Source: a virus
Reading direction: 5' to 3' (one strand)
Length of the DNA: 23,148 nucleotides
Virus record (IMG/VR): IMGVR_UViG_3300044996_000832
Location: 1-23,148 of that record
Shown in pieces: positions 11,647 to 18,777 of the stretch. The notes under the pieces were generated by a model, which did not search any database, had not been told where the DNA came from, and worked only from the letters and a program-made list of their open reading frames with translations. A program made the translations under genes and the position numbers. Each line of letters begins with the position of its first letter. Positions within the stretch are counted from its first letter, which is position 1.

Positions 11647-13006
11647 TGTAAACCGGCGTGCGCCGAACAAGACACATACGCAATCGGTGGTCTTCGAGAA
11701 GTCCGCGGGCTGGACGAAGGAGAGGGCGCGCAAATGGGTCAGCGACCACGGTTACTATACCGATGGGATGATCTTGGGATTCCCCAAGAGGAAGGGCAAT
11801 ACAATGGATACGCTGAAACTCGATAAGAAACTCTTACCGGTGCTTTATTCACTGCCGTTGATCGAGACACTGGAACTGCCGCCACGCGCGGAGCTGCTGC
11901 CAAAGATCGAGAGCGGCGAAATAGAGCATTTGGATTTCACGGCGCGGGTCTTTGGCACGGGCAAGAACCGAAACCCGTACCTGTTCAATGACGCCGATCT
12001 GCCAGGATTTGCAGCCAGTTTTGAGAAGAAACCGTTCCTGCGGGACCATGATACCGAGCATGTAGACTCGCGTGATGGAACAATCCTGGCTTCAAAGTCG
12101 GACAGCGGCGTCTTCGTGCAGGATGTACGTTTGACGACGCGGCGCGGCATGACCGATTTTCTGGAAGGGAAGATGGACCGCTTCTCGATCGGGTGGTTTT
12201 ATGACGATGTGATCTGCACCATCTGCAATTCGTCCTTTTTTGGAGCGAATTGCCTGCATTACCCGGGCCGTAAGTACCAGACTGACCAGGGAGAGAAGGT
12301 TTGCCAACTGCTGTTCATCAATCCGCAGGGGCGAGAGACCAGCGCGGTGAACAGCCCAGCGGTCGAGAATACCGATGTGATCGGCGCGCGTTTGCAGGAG
12401 TTCAAGCTATCACTCCTGGGCGCGCCAGTGCAAGAAGAAAGCGGCGAAAAGCCAAACGAGACGGAAGCTGCTAAGCCGGTGCAGCCGGTGGAAGAGGCGG
12501 AGGATGGCGGCCAGGCGGCTGCTAAAATCGCCGTAACCGGCGAAGCGGAGGCGGAGCAGTTAAAAGCCGCGGCGCAGGCGCGCCGGGCTGAACATTTCGA
12601 AAAGTTGGCTGCCGCCGAAAGTATTACCGTTCAAGGAGGAACGATCATGAATATACGAGAAATCCAGGCGCAACGCGCCGCCAAGATCACCCGCGCCCGG
12701 CAGCTTGCCGACCTCGCCGATGGCGAAAGCCGTGACTTCAGCGAAACTGAACGCATCGAGTGGGAAGCCTTGATGGGCAAGGGCGAGGAACCCGGCGAGG
12801 TTGCACGCCTGGCAGAGCAGATCGAGAAGACCCTGGCTGAACGCGAGAAACTACGCGCGGCAGAGACTGACCTTACGGCGCTTTTCGCCGAACCCGAAAA
12901 GCCGGCGCCGGTCGAGGTATTGACCATGAGCCGGAAAGATTTCAACCAATTATCCGCCGCACAAAGCATGAAGTTTATCAAGCATGGCGGCAAGATCACG
13001 GAGTAA
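11639..13006 (+). CDS. Prohead protease with C-terminal scaffold-like domain
   Basis: A 455-aa protein starting at ATG 11639 behind GGAGGGCAGG. An N-terminal segment (SVVFEKSAGWTKERARKWVSDHGYY) is common ahead of phage head proteases. Residues about 95-255 resemble S78/HK97 prohead protease: FLRDHDTEHVDSRDG (H137), RFSIGWFY (S183) and GRETSAVNSPAVENTD fit the catalytic region. A Cys-x2-Cys-x8-Cys-x-His cluster (C193, C196, C205, H207) is inserted just after the catalytic Ser and may bind zinc. Residues about 265-320 are an acidic linker. Residues 337-455 are a charged coiled-coil resembling the HK97 delta or a scaffold, with its own start (see nested feature). It matures the capsid. Confidence 0.85.
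   Translation: MPNVNRRAPNKTHTQSVVFEKSAGWTKERARKWVSDHGYYTDGMILGFPKRKGNTMDTLKLDKKLLPVLYSLPLIETLELPPRAELLPKIESGEIEHLDFTARVFGTGKNRNPYLFNDADLPGFAASFEKKPFLRDHDTEHVDSRDGTILASKSDSGVFVQDVRLTTRRGMTDFLEGKMDRFSIGWFYDDVICTICNSSFFGANCLHYPGRKYQTDQGEKVCQLLFINPQGRETSAVNSPAVENTDVIGARLQEFKLSLLGAPVQEESGEKPNETEAAKPVQPVEEAEDGGQAAAKIAVTGEAEAEQLKAAAQARRAEHFEKLAAAESITVQGGTIMNIREIQAQRAAKITRARQLADLADGESRDFSETERIEWEALMGKGEEPGEVARLAEQIEKTLAEREKLRAAETDLTALFAEPEKPAPVEVLTMSRKDFNQLSAAQSMKFIKHGGKITE
12633..12640 (+). promoter_or_regulatory. Internal ribosome binding site for nested scaffold
   Basis: AAGGAGGA sits six bases before the in-frame ATG at 12647, inside the protease gene. This near-perfect anti-16S match in the middle of a coding region is as good as those of separate genes nearby, so independent initiation is likely. 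Confidence 0.65.
12647..13006 (+). CDS. Nested in-frame scaffold protein (protease C-terminus)
   Basis: An in-frame ATG at codon 337 of the protease, with an excellent ribosome site, would yield a 119-aa protein identical to the protease C-terminus. It is rich in Glu, Arg, Ala and Lys (IREIQAQRAAKITRARQLADL, then EVARLAEQIEKTLAEREKLRAAE) and should form long helices. It ends in a hydrophobic/basic tail (NQLSAAQSMKFIKHGGKITE) like capsid-binding scaffold tails. The arrangement parallels lambda C and Nu3, where the scaffold is the separately started end of the protease gene. The nested product is inferred, not proven. Confidence 0.6.
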   Translation: MNIREIQAQRAAKITRARQLADLADGESRDFSETERIEWEALMGKGEEPGEVARLAEQIEKTLAEREKLRAAETDLTALFAEPEKPAPVEVLTMSRKDFNQLSAAQSMKFIKHGGKITE

Positions 13007-13012
13007 ATTGCA

Positions 13013-14149
13013 ATGCCTAATACCCTTACCAACCTGATTCCCGATGCGTATGCCGCATTGGATGTCGTCTCGCGCGAGCTCGCCGGCTTCATCCCGGCGG
13101 TGATGCGCGATCCAACTGCTGACCGCGTGGCGATCGGGCAGACTTTGCGCGTGGCGCAAGCCCCGGCCAACGCTGCCGGCGGAAACAACACCCCGGCCAT
13201 GTCGCTGCCCTCGGCAGCCGACCAGACCATCGGCAACAAGGACCTGACCATTTCCAAGAGCCGCTTCTTCCCGTTCTCCTGGAGCGGTGAAGAGCAGAAC
13301 GCGGTGGACAAGGGTTCAGGCTATCTGACCATCCAGCAGGACCAGATCGCGCAGGCGATTCGGGCGGCAATTAACGAGATGGAGACTGACCTGGCCACGG
13401 CTATCTACCGCGCCGCCTCGCGTGCCTATGGCACGGCCGGCACAACCCCATTCGCCGGCGACCTGAGCGACCCCGCCAATGTCCTGAAGATCCTGCTCGA
13501 TAACGGCACCCCCAAGACTGACTTGCAGCTCGTCATTGACACTGCGGCGGGCGCGAAGTTGCGCACAATGGGACAGTTGACGAAAGTCAACGAAGCGGGC
13601 ACAGAATCGTTCGCTCGCCAAGGTGTGTTACTGCCCTTGCATGGATTCGATATTCGCGAGAGTGCGCAGATCCAGGTGCATACCAAAGGCACCGGCACGA
13701 GCTGGGTGGTGAATGGCAGCCACGCGATCGGGGCGACGACCATCGCGGCCAAGAGTGGCTCCGGCACGATCCTGGCTGGGGATGTGATCGTGCTTCAGGG
13801 CGACACCAACAAATACATAGTCACCGCAGCCCTGGCGGAAGGTTCGCTCGCGATCGGCGCACCCGGCCTGAAGGTGGCCCATACCGATGGGCAAACGATC
13901 ACGGTAGGCAACAACTACACTGCTAACACCGGCTTCCGGCGCCAGGCCGTGCTTCTGGCAACCCGCCTGCCGGTGACGCCGAAGGAAGGCGATCTGGCCA
14001 CCGATACCCAGATCATCACCGACCCGCTCACCGGCATCTCGTTCGAGCTGGCGTGGTACCCTGGCTTCATGATGGGCGTCTACCACCTGCGTGTTGTCTG
14101 GGGCGTCAAAGTGATCAAGCCGGAGCACGTCGCTAACCTGCTCGGCTAA
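13013..14149 (+). CDS. Major capsid protein, P22 coat-like
   Basis: A 378-aa coat protein. The opening MPNTLTNLIPDAYAALDVV followed by SRELAGFIPAVMRD is characteristic of the P22 coat (gp5-like) family, and TIGNKDLTISKSRFFPFSWSGEE continues the pattern. These proteins adopt the HK97 fold and form the capsid shell. An internal region at about 225-310 (GTSWVVNGSHAIGATTIAAKSGSGTILAGDVIVLQGD...) is beta-rich and probably the family's inserted I-domain-like lobe. The start at 13013 is only six bases after the protease stop. It combines with an HK97-type portal and protease. A strong hairpin lies just after its stop. Confidence 0.92.
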   Translation: MPNTLTNLIPDAYAALDVVSRELAGFIPAVMRDPTADRVAIGQTLRVAQAPANAAGGNNTPAMSLPSAADQTIGNKDLTISKSRFFPFSWSGEEQNAVDKGSGYLTIQQDQIAQAIRAAINEMETDLATAIYRAASRAYGTAGTTPFAGDLSDPANVLKILLDNGTPKTDLQLVIDTAAGAKLRTMGQLTKVNEAGTESFARQGVLLPLHGFDIRESAQIQVHTKGTGTSWVVNGSHAIGATTIAAKSGSGTILAGDVIVLQGDTNKYIVTAALAEGSLAIGAPGLKVAHTDGQTITVGNNYTANTGFRRQAVLLATRLPVTPKEGDLATDTQIITDPLTGISFELAWYPGFMMGVYHLRVVWGVKVIKPEHVANLLG

Positions 14150-14167
14150 CCCTCTCTCCTGCCAATG

Positions 14168-14197
14168 GGTGACAGTCGCCTGCGGGCGGCTGTCACC
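14168..14197 (+). terminator. Hairpin after coat gene, possible attenuator
   Basis: GGTGACAGTCGCC (14168-14180) pairs with GGCGGCTGTCACC (14185-14197), 13 bp with one G-U, around the tetraloop TGCG. Only TTCCT follows instead of a T-run, so it may be a weak terminator or an mRNA stabiliser that sets high coat-protein yield relative to downstream genes. Confidence 0.55.
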
Positions 14198-14217
14198 TTC
14201 CTGAAAGGAAGGGCAAA

Positions 14218-14901
14218 ATGGCAAAAGTAGTCATGCAAAAAAGCGACCTGGATGACATCTACGTGGATGAAACACAGGTCTCAGCGCACGAAGCCCTTGG
14301 CTGGACACGTTCCAGGATCGAAGTCGGCTTCCAAGAAATGACTCTCCCGCCGGATGCCGCGATCAATCGCGGCGGGGTAAGCGCGCTGAGCGTGGTGGAC
14401 TACCGCATCACGCCAGAGGCCGGGGATACCAATACCATCCTGGCCGCTGCCGACCTTGGGGAAGAGCCCCAAGAAATCACGGAAGGCATCACCCAACCGG
14501 ATGTGCCGCGCCTTCTTTCCGTGACCGGAAGCGCATCTGGGATAACGGGCAATGTGACCATCATCGGGCGAAATGTCTTCAAGGAATTGATTAGCGAGAC
14601 GTTTGCTCTGGATGGCACAGATACGATTGAAGGCATATTGGCCTTTGCCGAGGTAGTTGAGATCGATCTACCGGAGCAGGTCCACGAAAGCGGCGACGCA
14701 GTAGAGGTGGGCAGCCTGGACATCTTCGGCCTACCGCAATCCATTGATTACGAGGCTTTTATGCTCAAGATGCTCTTTGATGGCGAAGACGATACTGGCG
14801 GTGTATTGACCCTGGATGCCGATGAGATCGAGAAGAACCTCTACGAACCAGCCGGCACGCCGGATGGCGAAACCGCTCTAGATCTGGTATTCCTGAAATG
14901 A
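14218..14901 (+). CDS. Putative capsid decoration/structural protein
   Basis: A 227-aa acidic, beta-rich protein directly after the coat gene, with GAAAGGAAGGG as ribosome site. The N-terminus (DDIYVDETQVSAHEALGWTRS) shows a short motif also present in the next gene. The central region (LSVTGSASGITGNVTIIGRNVFKELISETFALDGTDTIEGILAFAEVVEIDLP) resembles a beta-sandwich repeat seen in phage head proteins. It probably binds the capsid exterior or vertex. The position supports a decoration role; there is no experimental family name I can give. Confidence 0.6.
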   Translation: MAKVVMQKSDLDDIYVDETQVSAHEALGWTRSRIEVGFQEMTLPPDAAINRGGVSALSVVDYRITPEAGDTNTILAAADLGEEPQEITEGITQPDVPRLLSVTGSASGITGNVTIIGRNVFKELISETFALDGTDTIEGILAFAEVVEIDLPEQVHESGDAVEVGSLDIFGLPQSIDYEAFMLKMLFDGEDDTGGVLTLDADEIEKNLYEPAGTPDGETALDLVFLK

Positions 14902-14909
14902 GGTGAACA

Positions 14910-15101
14910 ATGGCCGATGAATTCGTCAAAATGGAAAAGGATGGTGAGATCATCTACGTCTCACCGTTGTGCGTTCAGGATCACCGGAGGCTGGGCTGGA
15001 AGGTCATCGAGGATGTGTTGATCAACGAAGTACCGCCCGCGCCGGCGCGCAAGAGCATTGAGCCGGAGATGAAAGTCGCCAAGAACAAGCACAACAAGTA
15101 A
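14910..15101 (+). CDS. Small structural-type hypothetical protein
   Basis: A 63-aa protein starting at ATG 14910 after AAATGAGGTGAAC, eight bases past the preceding stop. The segment EIIYVSPLCVQDHRRLGWKVI matches the pattern of the preceding protein's DDIYVDETQVSAHEALGWTRS: a hydrophobic-Tyr-Val strand, a short turn, a Val, a His and a final LGW. The second half is Pro/Lys-rich and probably disordered (PPAPARKSIEPEMKVAKNKHNK). A capsid-surface or assembly partner role is inferred from position. Confidence 0.58.
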   Translation: MADEFVKMEKDGEIIYVSPLCVQDHRRLGWKVIEDVLINEVPPAPARKSIEPEMKVAKNKHNK

Positions 15102-15113
15102 GCGAGGTACGAA

Positions 15114-15767
15114 ATGGCAGATACATACATTGATCTATTTGACCACAATTCGAGCACTTTCAAACGCATCAAGCTAGTGGATGCGGGCGATGGAACCTTT
15201 CGCTTTGCCACTGACACTGTGGTGGATGTCGGCGACATCGAGATCGGCGCGGTGGAAATCAAAGATGCCGTGGCTGACAAGCGCGCGCCAGTAGACAATA
15301 CCTATGGTCTTGGCGTGGATGTCACCCGTTCCGCCTTGCCAACTGGCGCGGCCACCCAAGCTACGTTGGCGGCGATTTTGGCACTCCTGCCAACCGCTTT
15401 GGGTGGCTCTGGTGGCCTAAAAGTCGAACAGACCCGCACGGTATGCGCGTCGGCTGACGTCCATGCCCCCGCAGCCAATGCCGCTGCTGTCGTTACCTAT
15501 GGGGCAGATGCCACTAAGTGCCATGTCGTCACTGGCATCGCATGGAGTTATGTTGGTGGCATTCCGGTTGGCGGCAACTTGCTCATTACAGACGACGGCG
15601 TGACTGTGTTTAGTCTGGATATTGACCAGTCGGGCCCCGGCAGCATCGAGTTTGCCCGACCGAAGAAGCAAGCGGCAGCCAACAAAGCGCTGGTGATTAC
15701 GCTCGCGGCTGGCGGAGCGGGCGTAACAGGAAAGTTGTCAATTACTGGGCACTTTACGGAGGCCTAA
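15114..15767 (+). CDS. Putative fibre/decoration protein
   Basis: A 217-aa, Ala/Gly/Thr-rich protein with ATG 15114 behind AAGCGAGGTACG. The N-terminal half (STFKRIKLVDAGDGTFRFATDTVVDVGDIEIGAVEIKDA) is beta-rich. A middle stretch (SALPTGAATQATLAAILALLP) looks like a helical linker of the type found in phage fibre proteins. The last 110 residues (QTRTVCASADVHAPAANAAAVVTYG...GKLSITGHFTEA) appear to be a compact beta sandwich. There is no recognised family. Its stop directly abuts the adhesin ATG, so the two are translationally coupled and may form one surface structure. Confidence 0.6.
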   Translation: MADTYIDLFDHNSSTFKRIKLVDAGDGTFRFATDTVVDVGDIEIGAVEIKDAVADKRAPVDNTYGLGVDVTRSALPTGAATQATLAAILALLPTALGGSGGLKVEQTRTVCASADVHAPAANAAAVVTYGADATKCHVVTGIAWSYVGGIPVGGNLLITDDGVTVFSLDIDQSGPGSIEFARPKKQAAANKALVITLAAGGAGVTGKLSITGHFTEA

Positions 15768-16832
15768 ATGAGTGGGCTGATTTTGCCAGGTGCTAGAGGA
15801 CGTCCGGTAGCAACGGCACAATTGACCTGCTACGCAATAGGGGACGATGGCGATCAGCGCAAGGGGTTGGCGCAAAAGTATACTGTCCTGTCAACGGGAC
15901 AGTATTCCGGGACGGTCAACTTGGATGTGCCTGAGTATGCGGCGGCCACTTTGTCGTTCACCGCAGCCACAAAGACGATTGCAGATAGCGCGTCTGGGTT
16001 GGCCTCGGTCAAGACCGGCGACACGATCCGTATTGTCGGTTCTGTTTCCAACGATGGTGTATATACGGTGGCAACGGGTGGAGTTGCCGGCGCGGTTGTT
16101 GTCAACGAAAGTTTGGTGGATGAGGTGGCAGGGGCGTACATTACCATTTGTAAGCGGGTGAGCAAATCCAACAACTGTGTGCTTGACCAAAACACGCTCA
16201 AGATGTGGATGCGGTACTCGTCTTATGGCGATTTGGTCGGCGCAGCCTCAGATGGCAAAATGAATTGGTACAATGCTGCCACGTGCTACACTCTCCATCC
16301 TGCTGCGGCGGATTTGGCAATGGTTGCAGGCAACATTCTACGCATTACAGGCACAGATGAGCACACGCGATTTTTCGCTGGCGAGGTTTTATTCTGCTCC
16401 GGTTTTGCCAACGCTGTGAACAACCTGCCAGGATTGCGAGTACTGTCTGTATCCTATGTTGGAGGTAACACTGACATTGTGGTTGACCCTGGCAATCAAG
16501 TGTTAGTGGCGGAAGTGGCTGGCGGCAGTCGGGCAATTAAGGTCGTATGCTCCAACATTTTTGCCTATGCTGCGGCTGCTTGCGCGGCTGCGCTTGGCGG
16601 CTATACTGACTGGCGTGTTCCCAACATCAACGAGGCGAACTCCATTCGAGATTGTGAGCAACCCAACGCTAGGCCAGATGCAGTCGCATTTCCAACTTGG
16701 GTATCCAGTTATTATTGGACGGCCACCACGAAGGCTAATGGGACAACTAGCGCCGAGTTGTGCGCCTATGGCGGTGGTGGCAGCAACGATGTGAAAACAG
16801 CCAACGATTATTTGGTTTTAGTGCGAGGATAA
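15768..16832 (+). CDS. DUF1566/C-type-lectin-like adhesin with inserted beta domain
   Basis: A 354-aa probable surface adhesin with GGAGGCCTAA before ATG 15768. The C-terminus (GGYTDWRVPNINEANSI, then FPTWVSSYYWTATTK, and YLVLVRG) matches the DUF1566 pattern: Gly-Tyr-x-Asp-Trp-Arg-x-Pro, YW[ST][AS]T and a terminal VR. This domain is related to the C-type-lectin fold used in phage receptor binding. The beginning of the same fold (KMNWYNAATCYTL, about 164-175) is separated from its end by about 90 residues resembling an earlier beta domain (62-126). Both copies end with a Glu-x-AGG/AGA motif (DEVAGAYITI; AEVAGGSRAI). Receptor binding is inferred. Confidence 0.7.
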   Translation: MSGLILPGARGRPVATAQLTCYAIGDDGDQRKGLAQKYTVLSTGQYSGTVNLDVPEYAAATLSFTAATKTIADSASGLASVKTGDTIRIVGSVSNDGVYTVATGGVAGAVVVNESLVDEVAGAYITICKRVSKSNNCVLDQNTLKMWMRYSSYGDLVGAASDGKMNWYNAATCYTLHPAAADLAMVAGNILRITGTDEHTRFFAGEVLFCSGFANAVNNLPGLRVLSVSYVGGNTDIVVDPGNQVLVAEVAGGSRAIKVVCSNIFAYAAAACAAALGGYTDWRVPNINEANSIRDCEQPNARPDAVAFPTWVSSYYWTATTKANGTTSAELCAYGGGGSNDVKTANDYLVLVRG

Positions 16833-16836
16833 CTTG

Positions 16837-17118
16837 GTGGCTACTGATTATCAGAAAATGTCTAAGCCGCAACTGATTGCTCTGGTGGAGCAACTTGTGA
16901 GTCAAATACCTGTGCCAGAACCAGAGCCGATACTACTCGAAGCCAAAGATGGTGAGTTCGGTCAGATCAGCCGTGTCTGGAGAAATCCTGACGGCACGGT
17001 TGAACGATGGGACTGGACGTACAAAAAGAATGGTGCGGTAGACACGATTACTTGCACCATTGATGGCAAAATGGTGAAAAGAATCACTCACAATAAGAAC
17101 GGAGAGGCCTCGTGCTAA
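16837..17118 (+). CDS. Small hypothetical protein between adhesin genes
   Basis: A 93-aa protein from GTG 16837, placed eight bases after GCGAGG; a TTG at 16834 is an alternative. The N-terminus is a helix (YQKMSKPQLIALVEQLVSQIP), followed by a proline-rich hinge (PVPEPEPILL) and a beta-hairpin-rich end (GQISRVWRNPDGTVERWDWTYKKNGAVDTITC). No family is recognised. Its position between two adhesin-like genes, overlapping the second by 7 bp, suggests an assembly chaperone or an attachment adaptor for the following protein. Confidence 0.55.
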   Translation: MATDYQKMSKPQLIALVEQLVSQIPVPEPEPILLEAKDGEFGQISRVWRNPDGTVERWDWTYKKNGAVDTITCTIDGKMVKRITHNKNGEASC

Positions 17119-18770
17119 TTCCGCTCATCGGGCAAGCGTCCACGCCAGAGCAAACATATCAGGAAAAAGTTCTGGCAATTCCCGACCTAGTGGCCTATTG
17201 GCCGTTGGACGGGGATTATGCTGACCTGTCTGGTAACGGATTTGACGGCAGTCCATCGTTGTCAGGCTTGTCCTTTGTGGATGGGGTAGGGGATGGCGGA
17301 GAGGCGTGCCACTTTGATGGCGTGGCTGGATGGGTGGACTTGTTTTCATCGGGTTTGGCAAACGCAATTGATAGAGACGAAGGAACAATGCTGCTCCATA
17401 TCCGCATGACACCCGTCGTGTCGGAAGGTGTGGATATGAAGAGAATTTTCTACCTGTCCAACGCGGATGGCTCGCAGCGCATCCTGGTTCAGAAGCATGA
17501 CAACGCACGTGAGGTGCGTGTGTACTATTTGTATGGTGCTAACCCACTTGTGTGGAAATCGGTAAAATACCAGCATATCTCGGCTGAATTTGTAGATTTG
17601 GTAGTGCAGTGGTCGAAAGCAAACGATTACCTGCGAATATACGGCGGCACTACACTCCTGGATGGGGTAAGTACTTTGCCATCCTTGACCGATGTACCAA
17701 CAATCATCGAGTTTGGTAAATATCCGCCCGGAGGCGAGTTCTATTCTGGTGACTTGGCGCACGTTGCTATTTGGTCTCGATTGCTTACGGTTGACGAACG
17801 TACAACCTTAGCATTTCGGGAGTATCCTTGCCGGGATGGGTATCTTGGAGGCTCGATTACCAAAGGCTCCAACGCCTCAGACGATGCACACAAATTCCGT
17901 AACCTTGTTCACAGTTGGTTGGCGGTCACATATCCCTACGCATTCCAGGAAGTGTCTTGGTCGGCGGTAACTGGCAGCCATTCCTGGCAAAACTTGTTTA
18001 GGCTGGCGGCTTTGATAGCTCTCCGACCCCGCACGATTGTCATTGATTCAGCGGTCAACGATGAGGACGATAATTGCAGCCGCTATTCGGCTGAGGCGAT
18101 TATTCGACTCCTACGCGTCGCTTTGCCGAATACCAAGCTCATTGGCTTACTCAATATCCGAGTGGCTGATGTGCATGTGGATGACCCGACTAATACCGAC
18201 CAGCAGATACACGATGATTGGGTAGCGTTGCTCACGCACTACAGCATCCCTTACGCTGATTTCGCCGCAGAAGTGCAGGCCAATGTGCCTGTACCTTATC
18301 ATCTGACGCAATACCTCGCCGATACCGTTCACCCAAACGACTTCGGTCATGCCACGATTGCCACTTTAGTTGAGGCGCAGATGGCGGCTTTTCTGCCTCC
18401 GGTGTCGTTGCCTGCCCGTTTGCGAGCGGACAGTGCGGATTTCGAGGCTACGCCGCAGGTCGTTTATGCCAATACTTGCTCACGTACTGGTACATGGATT
18501 GTGGATGTGAATGGAGCTTACGTGTCCAGTGAGGTTGGGGCTACGATGACACTTCCTGCTCCTGTTGCGTTTCGCAGCCTGGGCATAAGTGATGGCGTGG
18601 AAGGTGATGCGCCTGTACCTCCAAGCGTCGGTGTGTCGTTGAATGGCGGCGCGTATGTAAGCATGTTCCTATGGGAAAATGGTAAAGATTTAGGAAGTGT
18701 TGCTGTGCGTACTGTGTCCGTCAAATTATTGAGTGGCACGGTAAAAATACAATCGTTTTGGTTTATCTGA
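17112..18770 (+). CDS. LamG-like plus SGNH hydrolase surface protein
   Basis: A 552-aa protein from GTG 17112 after GGAGAGG. Residues about 27-225 (LVAYWPLDGDYADLSGNGFDG...FDGVAGWVDL...GDLAHVAIWSRLLTVDERTTL) form a concanavalin/LamG-like carbohydrate-binding domain. Residues about 240-428 form an SGNH/GDSL hydrolase: GGSITKG (nucleophile S248), TGSHSW (G288), SAVND (N316) and DTVHPNDFGH (D404, H407), so the full S-G-N-H set is present. The last 115 residues are beta-rich. Such an enzyme could deacylate or deacetylate a surface polysaccharide during host contact. The gene is AT-richer than the capsid and tail genes, consistent with cassette exchange. The substrate is unknown. Confidence 0.8.
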   Translation: MLIPLIGQASTPEQTYQEKVLAIPDLVAYWPLDGDYADLSGNGFDGSPSLSGLSFVDGVGDGGEACHFDGVAGWVDLFSSGLANAIDRDEGTMLLHIRMTPVVSEGVDMKRIFYLSNADGSQRILVQKHDNAREVRVYYLYGANPLVWKSVKYQHISAEFVDLVVQWSKANDYLRIYGGTTLLDGVSTLPSLTDVPTIIEFGKYPPGGEFYSGDLAHVAIWSRLLTVDERTTLAFREYPCRDGYLGGSITKGSNASDDAHKFRNLVHSWLAVTYPYAFQEVSWSAVTGSHSWQNLFRLAALIALRPRTIVIDSAVNDEDDNCSRYSAEAIIRLLRVALPNTKLIGLLNIRVADVHVDDPTNTDQQIHDDWVALLTHYSIPYADFAAEVQANVPVPYHLTQYLADTVHPNDFGHATIATLVEAQMAAFLPPVSLPARLRADSADFEATPQVVYANTCSRTGTWIVDVNGAYVSSEVGATMTLPAPVAFRSLGISDGVEGDAPVPPSVGVSLNGGAYVSMFLWENGKDLGSVAVRTVSVKLLSGTVKIQSFWFI

Positions 18771-18777
18771 GGCACGC

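Noticed and set aside
12631-13311. A 226-aa minus-strand ORF
   Set aside because: It is antisense to the scaffold region and coat start, is Ser/Arg-rich, and has no plausible start context.
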